DNA of 64,000 nt from Apostichopus japonicus (taxonomy: Eukaryota; Echinodermata; Holothuroidea; Aspidochirotida; Stichopodidae). How positions within the stretch are numbered: the stretch's first letter is position 1; the number at the start of each line of letters is the position of its first letter. The notes under the pieces are model-generated. The model made no database searches, was not told where the DNA came from, and saw only the letters and a program-made list of their open reading frames with translations. Both the position numbers and the translations under genes were made by a program. The stretch spans positions 17,820,577-17,884,576 of the forward strand of contig NC_092582.1 of the NCBI RefSeq assembly GCF_037975245.1, given 5' to 3'. Below, one piece after another: positions 22,990-34,464 of the stretch.

Positions 22990-23330
22990 CATTTAATAAT
23001 AATAATGAACTTTTGTAATGCGCCGTATCTGACAAAAAGACGCTCATGGCGGCATTTAAACAACAGTAGTAAATGGCAAAGCAAATGACAGACAAAGAAT
23101 AAGATGACAAAAGGTAAAAGTCAATTAACAGTCATTGAGTAACTAGAAACAGATGAGTTTTCAGAGTAGATTTGAAGGGCACGAGAGAAGGAGAGAGTTA
23201 AGTTGGATTCCGGGAAGTTGCTCTAAAGATGTGGGGCAAAAGAAGAGTTTCCCCGAGATCTGTTAGAAGGTGAGAAGAGGTTTATTCCGAGGGCGCAATT
23301 CACAAGTGCACTTAGAGATCTAAACATTTC
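22990..23330 (-). pseudogene. Degraded LINE 3' end (reverse transcriptase C-terminus and tail)
   Basis: On the minus strand, 23240-23150 reads with decay as NFPESNLTLSF followed by AFKSTLKTHLF. This is the characteristic C-terminal AFKxxLKTHLF of CR1/L2-type reverse transcriptases. The sequence then runs into a GCGCATTA-type tail and (ATT)n at 22995. An upstream in-frame stop shows it is dead. Confidence 0.6.
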
Positions 23331-23956
23331 TGTTTCAACCCTAAGCAAGGTTTTGAGAGTTAAATTAAACACTGTGTTTACACATTTAAGTCGAATCCCG
23401 AGTGCAGGATCTATCCCCCGCTCAGGGCTTTACGAGCAGTCAAGAAAACTAAATACCGTAAGCAATTAGTCCGCTTGTTCTGGAAAACAGTCTAAGTTCC
23501 AAGCTAAAACACTGCATCGAGTTGAACCTGATTTTCCCGAGGTAATTTAATAGCGAGAACAAAATATGTGACTTCTTGGAACCGGTTCAAGTGCATCATC
23601 CTCTTCCTAAACCTTCAAAGATCCTTCATACTTTACAAAGCAGAATAATAGTTGACTCATCTAGATCTACCTGCAAACTGCTATCAAATATTAAAACCAT
23701 ATATGAGTTTGCTGGTATCTTCAAAATATTTCAACTGTTGTTCAAATAATATCAAACAAATATTCGCTAGTACCTGTATAAGCAAACAGGAAACTTCACA
23801 GTAATATTGAAAGCTCTTGTTTACTAAATCACAGTACAGAAACGGATTAGTACGTTCTGCATACAGTACTACTTTATTCATTTTTTTTTTAACTTTTTTT
23901 TTAAAATTTATATTTTAGGAACTTAAAACAACTGGTGCAATATTTGCAAATAACAT

Positions 23957-26900
23957 AGATCCAAAACCTTTGCCAATGTTATGGATGGAATTCACAGAGA
24001 TAAAGTCCCATCAAAAATAGTGTGAGAGTTAGTATTTGGTGAGGTATGCATGATTGATTTAAGTTGGGATACCGCTACCATATAACCGAAAAAAAATAAT
24101 TGGGTGGTGCAATATTAGTCTGAATATGCAAATTAGGTGTTCGTTATGGACGGAATCAGAAAAATGATCAATTCCCACCAATCTTCATAGTGGGTCAAAA
24201 CTCTGTGAAGTGTTCAGGATTTCAAAGTTTAAGGTACTTTACATCACAGGCCTGGTACCTAAGCTTTATCATACTCCCACTCATAATCTTCAATGTACCT
24301 CCATTAACCCACTACCCCAAACCAAAATTCTGTGTTATGGACGGAATGTACAACGTTATGGACGGAAGGTTTCGTCCTGATTTAGGATCAACTCTTGAAT
24401 TGTGAAGTGTGTGTTATAAGTTAATACTTATGGCCAATATGTGTAATAATATCAAATAAAATTGAATTTATTACAAGAAGGGAAAGAGCTAGACCTGAAA
24501 TAGGAATTGTTATGGACGGAAGGTTATGGATGGAAAGTATTGAATTAGCCTAAAATGAATTGCTATAGCACATGAAAAGTTTCACTCTTGCTGAAGGTAC
24601 TCATCAGGTGGCTTTCAGCACTATAAGCAGAGGCTGTCAGTACTTTTCCCATTTGTTTTTTCCACTTTTGTGGCTTCACCTCCTTCAAACAATGCCAATG
24701 AAATCAAAAATTCACCAGTCTGCAAAACTTGTATGAAAGAAAACAACACATGCTAATATTTTTTATTTTTTAATTCAAAACACTTTCAGCTGTTACAAGA
24801 TGAACCTTATTGTTCATAAAAAAAATTAAACCTTGGACCTGTACATGGACAGCAATAGCCCTCTTTAAAACATTTTATAAAGGTCATGAACGAGAACATC
24901 AGTAAACTTTCAACACTTTAACATTACCACAAAAACTGTGGACATGGGAGACCTGTGTGGTTGAACAGTCATGAAAATTTGAAATAGACTTTCAATCTTA
25001 ACAAAATACATCGATTCATGTTTGTCAAAATTGTCACCATCACGGCTCACAATCTCTTTGAAACTTGTCCCTAATATATTCAACCACCTTTGTTGCAATT
25101 CCCACTTTGCTACTTGAAATTGGGAGGACAGGCTGTTCTAGTTTCCCCATGATCATTCCTAGTGGTATCCAAGATTTGTCTTCAGGTGATGGCCAGAAGA
25201 AAGTATTGGTAGGGCCCTTAGGGTGTAGGAAGGATACATAGACATCATTATTGTCAACTGATATTTGGTCCACCTTTTCCAACCACCAGTCTCCTTCATA
25301 CACAAAAACCACATTGCATGAGGATGACAACTTGTATTAGGGTCATTCCGAGTCAAATCACGGATGGATGTTGCTGCACCCTCTCCAAAAATTCCCAAAT
25401 GTTTTGTATGATTAGACCATCATGAAATAAGCATATTCTGAAAATTTCAGTTGCATTGCTTTACAATTGGCTGATTTATCATACTTTGAAATTCCGCAAT
25501 TTGTCGCCACCATGGCATTTTGGCATTTTCTTGACTTTTGAGGTCTCATTTCTCAGCAATTAAACATTCTACTACCTTTCTATTACAGATGCCTATAGAG
25601 TCTATCCCATAGAATAGGAAAATAAAAAATTAGGCTACAAAAATATTGTCTTGTGGAGTTAGGTCAACTTAAAAGTGTCAAAATATTCGATTTTTGTACT
25701 TTTCACTAAAAAATGTGCTACTTTTAGTGATGAATTGCTCCTAAACCATTGCTTCAGGGTACTTGATTCTTTCAGAGGTTATTATGTCTGGTACAACCAT
25801 TATAAAATAATGATTACAATGCTTTCCTATGATATGTTTGCAAGTTGTGCAACTCTAAAGTTGCTATTTCATGCTGCGATTCAGCATGATTCAGCATGAG
25901 GCATGAGTTTTGATGCCAAATTTTTACCAAAGCAACCATGTTAGAGCTGTCAGGGATTTATACTTAAATTTTAAGTATCAAGTTCTTACACCTAAACAAA
26001 TTTCAGGGTTCTAGCTGTTCTCAATAATAATTTATGAAGTTGTTAAGCTGCTCCAATGTACAAAAGAGGTCATCTTTGACGGCCAATAACTCAAAACGCG
26101 TCATGGTGAAAAAATCTGTTAATTTTTTCTGGAAGAGATATAGTACCACCCTGTTTGTACAAAAAAAATTTCAGGAGGGTGTTTGCCTTATTTTGAAATG
26201 AAATATCCTCAAGGTTTTTGATTTTTACAATAATTTCTTCTATTCTTTTTTTTTTAATTTAGGGAAAACATCACCTGAAAGCCTAGAAAAATACTGTAAT
26301 GTACATGTAAAAAAAGGTTTTCCATCCTAAATAACATTCATTCACATTTGATGTCTTTGATTTAACTTATTAAAAAACATTCCGCATAGTTTCTCCAAAG
26401 ATAGTAATTTCCATCCATAACATTCACATTCCGTCCATAACGTTTTCCTAATTCCATCCATAACACAGATGTTTCACTGAACCCCAGTTTATCTATGTGC
26501 AAGAATCTGGTAATTTTTCACTTCATCCTTAATGGCATTGATAACCTTCAGAAGATTACATGCAAATTTTATCACTGAAGTAAACTTTAAAATTGCCAGG
26601 AGATTAATGAGATCAGGTAGCGTTATGGACGGAAATAATGATTTTCTTCTCGATTAGCATCTTAATTAGGGATGCCCTACTTAATTTTTCCAAACACTAT
26701 TTTGGAGAGATCAGTACCATACACAATTATTCAGGTGCAGATTCCTGTGAATTCCATCATTCCTTGCAGTTCAGTGGCACAAATTGCTGTTTCCGTCCAT
26801 AACGCTGGCTTAAGTGCATTGTCGATATAATTAAGCAGTACTCGTTAACAAAGAAACATACAAATTTAATTTTTTTGCCAAGCAAGCTTAAATTATTCTT

Positions 26901-26976
26901 CTTTTGGACAAAAGTATCAAAATTGATAACTATGATCATCTAAATTTTAGCCCTGAGGTTGACAGGTTTTGGATCT
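23957..26976. mobile_element. Candidate ~3-kb DNA element with repeated 13-mer GTTATGGAYGGAA
   Basis: A 13-bp perfect inverted repeat AGATCCAAAACCT (23957-23969) / AGGTTTTGGATCT (26964-26976) bounds the region. Inside are eleven copies of GTTATGGAYGGAA. Six are on plus (23978, 24143, 24334, 24355, 24509, 24523), three on minus (26409, 26429, 26452), one on plus (26622) and one on minus (26791). The orientation bias mirrors sub-terminal transposase-binding repeats. A decayed coding remnant lies in the middle. Exact termini and target duplication are not established. Confidence 0.5.
25030..25400 (-). pseudogene. Decayed ORF of a transposon-associated protein
   Basis: The minus strand encodes a segment with WWLEKVDQI, VSFLHPKGP and FFWPSPEDKSWIPL. 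This matches in style a WW-FLHPxGP-WP-D-WVPL domain I remember from proteins encoded by DNA elements in cnidarians and echinoderms. Upstream coding (IRDLTRNDP) continues only in another frame, so a frameshift lies near 25320-25340. Function unknown. Confidence 0.5.
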
Positions 26977-27566
26977 GACCCCACTATCACATTTCGTTAG
27001 TTGTTATTCAATGTTAACGGGGGTTCAGTGCACTTTTGAGTATGCTTGCTGAAACATAACAATTTTATTTTGAAATCTTTCAAACTTAAGTGTGCCATTA
27101 TGTTTTACAGAACAATACAATTGGAAAAATACTGCTATTAAGAAATTTCCAGCCACGACTGTCTTCTTTAGCATACATGCCATTGCATGTACAGTAAGGC
27201 TTGTCAAACCTTGTAGTACTTAAAACCAGTCAACCCTTTCGTGACATGAAAACAACCAAAATGTGTATTCAATACAGTCCGCAGCACTGTTCCGTGTGTC
27301 TTAAACAAGCCTTCAACTACCAAACGAAAGCAAAAATACAGCTCCAGGAACTCCATAAATGTTGCAATGAGGTTGTCAGTCTCGCTACAACAACGATCCA
27401 TCACATGTGTGTTAATGAGGGTTTACTACTGTACGTTAGGTATTGTATGCTGAGGTGCAGTCTATTACATTGGGGAGAAGAATAAAGCTCTCTATCTATC
27501 TAGGTTAGTAGGATGAACATTATTATGATACAGTCAAGGCACTACTGCCTTATGGGCTTCATGGTT

Positions 27567-27645
27567 GGTTAATAAAGGGAGATGAAATCCCTTGGTTAAT
27601 AAAGGGAGATGAAATCCCTTGGTTAATGAAGGGAGGTAAAACCCA
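27567..27645. repeat. Three tandem copies of a 27-bp unit
   Basis: GGTTAATAAAGGGAGATGAA plus ATCCCTT is repeated exactly at 27567-27593 and 27594-27620. A third, changed copy lies at 27621-27645. Confidence 0.9.
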
Positions 27646-27649
27646 AAAA

Positions 27650-30600
27650 AAGCTACATGTAGGACTGTATGTACAGCATTAATAGTACGGACATCTGTTG
27701 TATGATATAATGTATAAATAATACAGTGGTTGTTTCAGTCAGTTTCAGAAAAGCAAGTTATTGTTTTTCGTCTGATATTTGCAATACTATGGTGACATAC
27801 AGTAATGATATTGTCAACATTTACTGGGTAATTTGAAAAATAAGTAAATTCTTGGTTCGGTGAGATGTGTAGTTTTGGAAATTGTTATAACAGAGACACA
27901 GGTAAGAGAGGGAGGGGGGGGAGATGAAATTCTAAATTTCTAACACACAGAGAGGAAGCACAAAGGCATGCCGCACGGTTCCAACTTTCAAAACAATGCC
28001 CTTGAACATCTGATGACAACTAATTTGTTTGTGTATTTCATTGATAATTTTACATGCAACTTAGGGTCTTGCCTACTGCACAGTAGGCTCAGTTGATCTA
28101 CTGTTAGGGTATTTTCGGCCGCTGAATAATCTCGTGTTGAGGTTGTCCTTGAAAAGACACATTTAAATATGGATAAAATAAACTGAATTTAGTGAGTTAT
28201 TACACATGGACCACAAAACCCAAACAAACTAATGAGATCTTTTCTTGGTTGAAAAAATTGATTTTCAAGATTACTTAAAAATTAAAATACATTATTTAAA
28301 GTGCTAATGCACTGCAGAGAATCTGTAGTGTAGTGCAACACACACTACACACGTGTCCCCAATATTGCAACATGTACATCAAAACTAATTACACACAATC
28401 TGGGACCTCTAACACGTGGGTACAGACTAAGACTGTACAATAAGGCATATATCAATTTCCCACAAGCCAAAAAATTTCTACCTACAGTGGGACAAGCGAA
28501 GACACCTAGACGAATGCATCCGATCTCGCACACAATAATTATAGGTGACTCAATGCACATCTGGGTGCTATCATGCTCAAATGAACAAGTATAATGAATT
28601 TGCCCCAATGGGTAAATAATGCCTTTGACACCCTCCAAAAGTAAGATTTTTTTCTATAAGTGGTGACAAAACTTGTTGTAAAAATAGAGTGATCTTTTCA
28701 TAAGTTTGGGATCATTGAGAATGCATGTACATTGAAAGTATATATTTATAAACTACATAGTTCTCCATCCATCCCCCTCCCCAAACCCACCCAAACCTCA
28801 TTGGTTGTGTATGTCAGTCTTGCAAGATATTCTCTAGTGAATGCATTAGTTATTGCAACCATCAATTTTCCTGTCAAAGAGAAAAGGTTGCATTAAAACA
28901 TGCTGGTAGGAGATTTCTATTCTATAGTTACTTTCATGTCAAGCCATTTCAGAAACTTTAGAAAGGATACATATCAATATTTTAATTTTCTCCAAAATGA
29001 CTTCACTTTCAAAGTTCAAAGACAAATGAATGTGCATTGCAGAGATATATAAGTACTAGAAACTAGTTAAATAAATAGAATAAATTTAAAAAAAAAGATA
29101 TAATATTTTTTTAAATATTTAAAAATAAATCAATAAAATAAATATTCTGTCAAAATAATCACCTAGGTGATTAACAATTAAAATCAATCAATTAAGTCAT
29201 TTAGACAACAAAAAGTTAACAACTAGAGTATTAATCTCCAGTTTTCTACTTTCCTTCTTACCAGCTTTTTGGAAGGCATAATGTTTGTAAATATTTAAAG
29301 TACTCTTTACTGTATTTTCATCTTTGTCCAACCTTTGAGTAAGAAAGAGGCAAGTCACAATAGGAGGGAAACTCCATTTCACTTTCACTGTGTGTTTTAA
29401 GATACTTAGGCCACTTCCTGCATTACATCTACACTAAAATCAAATTACATACAACATACATATCTGTATAGAGTTACATTCTATTCTTCCTGGGATTGAC
29501 AGATAGTTGACCTCCAGCCTCTGCTGCTTTGACCTTACAGATTACAAGGTCAGTGTTTGACCCTGATTTTGTTGAGGTTTTGTCTAGCTAGGGGAGGCAG
29601 TTGCATGACAGGACCCCGTACTAAATGTCTAGCTCACAATGAGATACTAACTTTCTGAACTGTCTGTACTCTGTTGTGAAGTCAAACTATAAAGCTTGAG
29701 TTACAGTACAACGCAGTAGTAAATAGTTACACTATGAAACATCAAACAAACACCAGTTACCAAGGCAACATAATCCTTCTAATAACCAATTCTTGGTGGG
29801 GGAGATGATGATGATGCCATAGTACAATGATAGCAATGCAGATTGTCTTACAGACCTGCCTGATAACATGCAGTTAATAGTTGCACATAAAACAGTTAAC
29901 ACAGAAAAATGTTTTCAAAACAGAAACTAATCCAGATACTTGACTGCATGTGGTATTCTGTTCTACCAACAGTATGGCTTACACTGCACACATTGTTACC
30001 TGAAGATCAATTTCTTTACTTGTTCCTTTGATTGCAATTAACTTGTTTTGTTTTGCGCCTACAGCAGCTACTCTCTTTTTATCTGATTTGGTGCTATATA
30101 AATCCACTGTATTATTATTAATAGTTTTATTATCGTTTTTGTTATCATTATCGTTATATCATTATTATTATGTGATCCTTTCCTCTTACAGTAATGTGCA
30201 ATAAGCCTACCAGCATACAATGTGTACGGGTATACACATAATCGGCAGACTGAAAAAACATTCTTTATCGCTACATTAGAGTGACCTTTTGTTCAGAACC
30301 CTGCTAATACAATGCTATCACAATGTCTTACTTTTTGATCAATAACTGCAAACATGTGATTTTTGATCTTACACTATACAGTTTGGATAACATTCCTGCA
30401 AGTCAGCGATGCAATGCACAACACTTCATTTTAACGTTCTTGCATTGAAAGAAAACAATTTATCCAATGTTCCTCACTTTATAATGGTGCCTAGTAAACC
30501 CCACTGGAGAGAGCCCCACTGGAGAGAGTTTTTGTCCAACTGAGATCATGGAATTATATCCCTAGCATCTTTACGCAGCAGCGTCCGGCCGGTTGTACCG

Positions 30601-31900
30601 ATCGAAAGAGAAACTTGTATGGAGACAGTTGCTATGTACAGCATACAGTACTGTCAAGCTACAGCATGCATCGGGTGATTATCTTGTGTTACCTTGACCA
30701 ATACATGTAATATTTGCACATAATCTCATGCACCTCTCATTCAAAGAGATAGATCTATGTAGGGTTTGCCCGGTTTGGTCTCAATCATCCAGATGCTATG
30801 ACATTTTTTTTTAAACTTTTAATCCAATATGGAAGATTATGCGTCACACATCATGTTGCTTCATTCGCAAACCTTTTACAATTTTCAATGAAATCATCCA
30901 TGTCGTGATTTTTGGGAGACTAAAAATAGTAGATCGTTTTTTCCTTTTCCTTTTTTTTTTGTCAGATTAAGATTTGAATTCTTTCCTGTAAAGGGTCATT
31001 TATTTATAATATCACCTGACTAGCAAATTGAACATAAAAGGCAACCATCCGTTAACCACTGTACTCCACATCCTACTATGCTACACAGACGTTTCATGCA
31101 ACATTAATACCCTTTTCGCAGCCTACCACAGTGATATGTAATAAAGGATTGACAGAAAAGATTTGGAAGACCAGAATATTGATCGCAATCCCCACCAGTC
31201 TGGTTCCCAGCTTTTATTAAAGGAGGCTATTGCATTGTTCTGATAAAAAGCTTTCATAAGAGGGGGGATCTATCAGGAATATTAACTGAGAGTAACTACT
31301 CTTATTGTGTTGAACAAACAATGAGTGTAAATACACACCTGCTGTGGGTACTAAATGACATTATAAGGCATAATACACTCACTACCAGTAAAAGCTGGAC
31401 AGAGAATCCAGGTGAAACAAACACAGTTAAATGCTAATTGAACATCCTCAATTGAAAGAACCTAATTACTGAATACCATGACAACGGTATTTTCATGGTT
31501 TAGTGTGGATGTCAAGCATCCCATGTTTTGTATTTTGAATAAAAAAAATAAAATGGTGTACATTTTACAGTGTGTCATAACTAAATCTTGGTAATTCCTT
31601 CTTTCTGTTTTCTTTATATGTGGGTACATGGTGGGGGGGGGGGTGGGAATGGTTATGAATGACACTTACAGTAGAGCAGGGCATTAATACAAAGCTACTG
31701 TTATACCTAAGAAACATCAAGAACTGACAAAGAAGACATGTCTCAACACATTACCTACACATCTTTAAAAGATCTTTAAATCAAAGATAGAAAGATAAGC
31801 ACTGATTTGAAGTGTAAGCTCTAGGTAGATATATGTCCTCCTGTCGTCTGACGACACCCTCGCCAAATTGGAAAATATATTAAACAAGTTGTCCTGTAGT
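27650..31900. other. Gene-free intergenic DNA
   Basis: No exon, RNA gene or clear repeat is seen. There is a G-rich run near 27910-27925 and an ATTATT-rich stretch near 30110-30170. Short open frames lack family resemblance and splice context. Confidence 0.5.
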
Positions 31901-31901
31901 A

Positions 31902-32235
31902 ATAATAATAATAATAATAAATGAGACTTATATAGCGCCAATCAGTAAAGTCACTGCTCAAAGCGCTTTACAAAGAAAGCAGATTAATTTACAAGAGAAC
32001 AAGTGAAAAGATGGGTCTTAAGTAGACTTTTGAATGTAGAAATTTTAGAGCAAGTTCGAATGTGATCTGATAACTTGTTCCAGAGATAAGAGCCAGAGTA
32101 TTTGAAGCTTCTGTACAGTTGATATGGTATGAAAACCAGTTGGTGAGCAACAAACAAAGCCCTAATCGTTATATTTAAAATTGCAGATATGAAAAAATAA
32201 CAAATCCACAAGGAAAAAAGGTGCTTAATAGACAC
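31902..32235 (-). pseudogene. LINE (CR1/L2-like) reverse transcriptase C-terminal fragment and 3' tail
   Basis: The minus strand encodes YSGSYLWNKLSDHIRTCSKI followed by STFKSLLKTHLF, the standard end of CR1/L2 reverse transcriptases (LWNxLP-xIR-xFKxxLKTHLF). After a stop come CTTTGTAAAGCGCTTTGAG, GGCGCTATATAA and an (ATT)n tail ending at 31902. It is 5'-truncated, as is usual for these elements. Confidence 0.75.
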
Positions 32236-34108
32236 TTTGAGCAGTAGAATGGAGATGCTGTCATTAATCGGTAGTGCCCAGTCATAGAGGGGAGTAGTCT
32301 TAAAAGGCTACCAGTTCACTCCAGGCACGTTACAGCGAGCGTGCTGAGGTTGTGAGGAGACAGGTAAGCCAGGAAGCAAAGTAAACTGCCGAGTTATCCG
32401 ATTATTTTGTCAGATTTTCAGGCCAAACACACTTCACCGGAGTCTAAATGCCTTCCCAAGATCAAATTTGCAGATTGGGACTATGTTATATGAGCAAATT
32501 AATTTACTACTCTTGAGGGGGAAGAGCAATTCAAGGCCAAAATTAAAGACAGTATATTTAGTCGCTTTAAAACATCAACAAACAGAATCTAGATGGATAT
32601 TTGATTATATCATAGAGCTCATAAACAGTAAACATTGATCACCTAAAAACATAAATCCTGTGGTAATAAATTCAATTTAAAAGTGACAGGAAATGGCCAA
32701 CTTAATTACAACCCAAAAAGGAAGTTCCTTAATGCAGCAATGCCAGCCAAACGAGCTGTTTAAAGAAGCTTTCTGTGTTGAGTTAAAATGGTACTGTATA
32801 TTTATATCCATTGGTCACTTAGTGATTGACACTTGGAATGCATTTACAACAATGTACTTCAGTAGCTAATGAATAAAGTTTCCATTTATATGAACCACCA
32901 AAAAAGCCAGAAATAGTTAATATTTACCAGTTTCAACATTTGCACAAGATCTTTATTGATCTACAGGAAGTTCAGGAACATATGAGAGTCAATATTTTCA
33001 AAATCAAATTTCAGCATTTAACACTTCCTTAATTATTGTTTATTCAGCAAAAAATTATCTATGGAACTGTTTTAGTTGGACTATTTACAAATTTCTATGG
33101 AAAAAAAACTTAGTCAAATTGTTATGTACAGTCAACCAAATTAATTCAATAAGCTGCTTTAAAAGCTAGATGTGTTTTTCAGCACATAATACAGTGATAA
33201 CCTTTGTAAGCAATGAATCCAGGGTATCAAACAATGCATTCTTGTTTTTCTAACAGTAGGCAGGATGCAGAAGCTACAACATCTTAGGCAATGACTGATA
33301 TGGCAGCACATTAGTTCTAGATTATCAATCACATGTATTCATTTATCAAACAACATTTTAAACATTCAAACCTAACCCTGTACTATCCCGACACATCAGG
33401 ATCATACGTTGTCCAGAAATATTTGGAAAAATCTGGAAATAAGTTCCAGATAATAAATTTTCAATGCACATGTAGTATTTCTATTTCATACTGTACATGT
33501 ATAGTATTTTACATTGAGAAGTACAGTGAAGTTAAGTTAAGGTCACACTGTAGCTTTTTGGCTGTTGGATACTAAACAATGGGTGCTTTGTTGATTTCTG
33601 ATTACAAAACCATATTGATCTTTTCATGGAATTTTAAGTACCAGATTGCAATGGTAATACAATACATGCTGTTATATAGTTATGTGTAGTGCTTATACAA
33701 TTCTGAATAGTTAAATTTCTGGCTCAGTTTTTTCCAGAATCCAGATACAACGGTCTGACATCAGGATAAATTTCCAGGTTTTACAGCACGGTACAATTTA
33801 ATGAGGTGTGACACATTTCTTTACGATCAAAAGTTTTCTAAAATTGTATTGATTAAAATAATTGGGCAGTTGACAGCCCATCCTCACTACTCAACTGACA
33901 TCGACAAACACTAGAGGAAAAACAATGTTTATAGTATAGTACATGTGAAGCTTTTTTTCAATTTGCTACACTTTTTCAATCAAAACGTTAGAAGATTCTG
34001 TGAAACCTGTGACAACTTCTATTTTACGGCATCGATACAAAGCTGGTTACCATAACAGAGAATCGTCGTTATCCACTTCATTTGCTCTCAAAATTTGCTC
34101 TCAAAAGT
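32236..34108. other. Gene-free intergenic DNA
   Basis: AT-rich, no recognisable gene. The part next to 32236 may still be LINE-derived. Nothing else is seen. Confidence 0.45.
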
Positions 34109-34464
34109 GTGTAGGACCCGGGGTGGGGCTGGGGGGCCAGCCCCCAGTGAAAAATATGGGGGGGGGCGGAAGTATCATTCCGCCCCCCCACTTCGCAAGT
34201 CAGAAAACCCCTTTTTCATTCTTAATAAATGATAACAACATTTTGGCAGAAAGGAGCACCAAATTGCATCTAAGGCCAGGTGAAAATGCAAAATTATTTA
34301 CAAAATGGAGTGGGTGTTGAAGTGTGCTATATTGCACCAAACTGCATCTGAGGCCACCTGGAAATGCAAAAAATTCACAGAGGGGGACACCCCCTCCCCT
34401 TAGACCCCTCCCCCAGGCCAGCCATCAGTCTGAAGCCCCCCACTCAAAAGTACCTTCCTATGCC
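34109..34464 (+). mobile_element. 356-bp GC-flanked miniature element, copy 1
   Basis: Bounded by GTGTAGGACCC at left and CTTCCTATGCC at right. Internal blocks GGGGCTGGGGGG, ATTCCGCCCCCC, CAAATTGCATCTAAGGCCAG and GAGGCCACCTGGAAATGCAA all recur, inverted, at 39511-39866. The ends suggest terminal inverted repeats of the form GGCRTAGGAA. Non-coding. Confidence 0.8.

Noticed and set aside
27201-27500. Possible LINE 3' end (AATAAAGCTCTCTATCTATC)
   Set aside because: The tail resembles LINE 3' ends, but the upstream sequence shows no reverse transcriptase motif.
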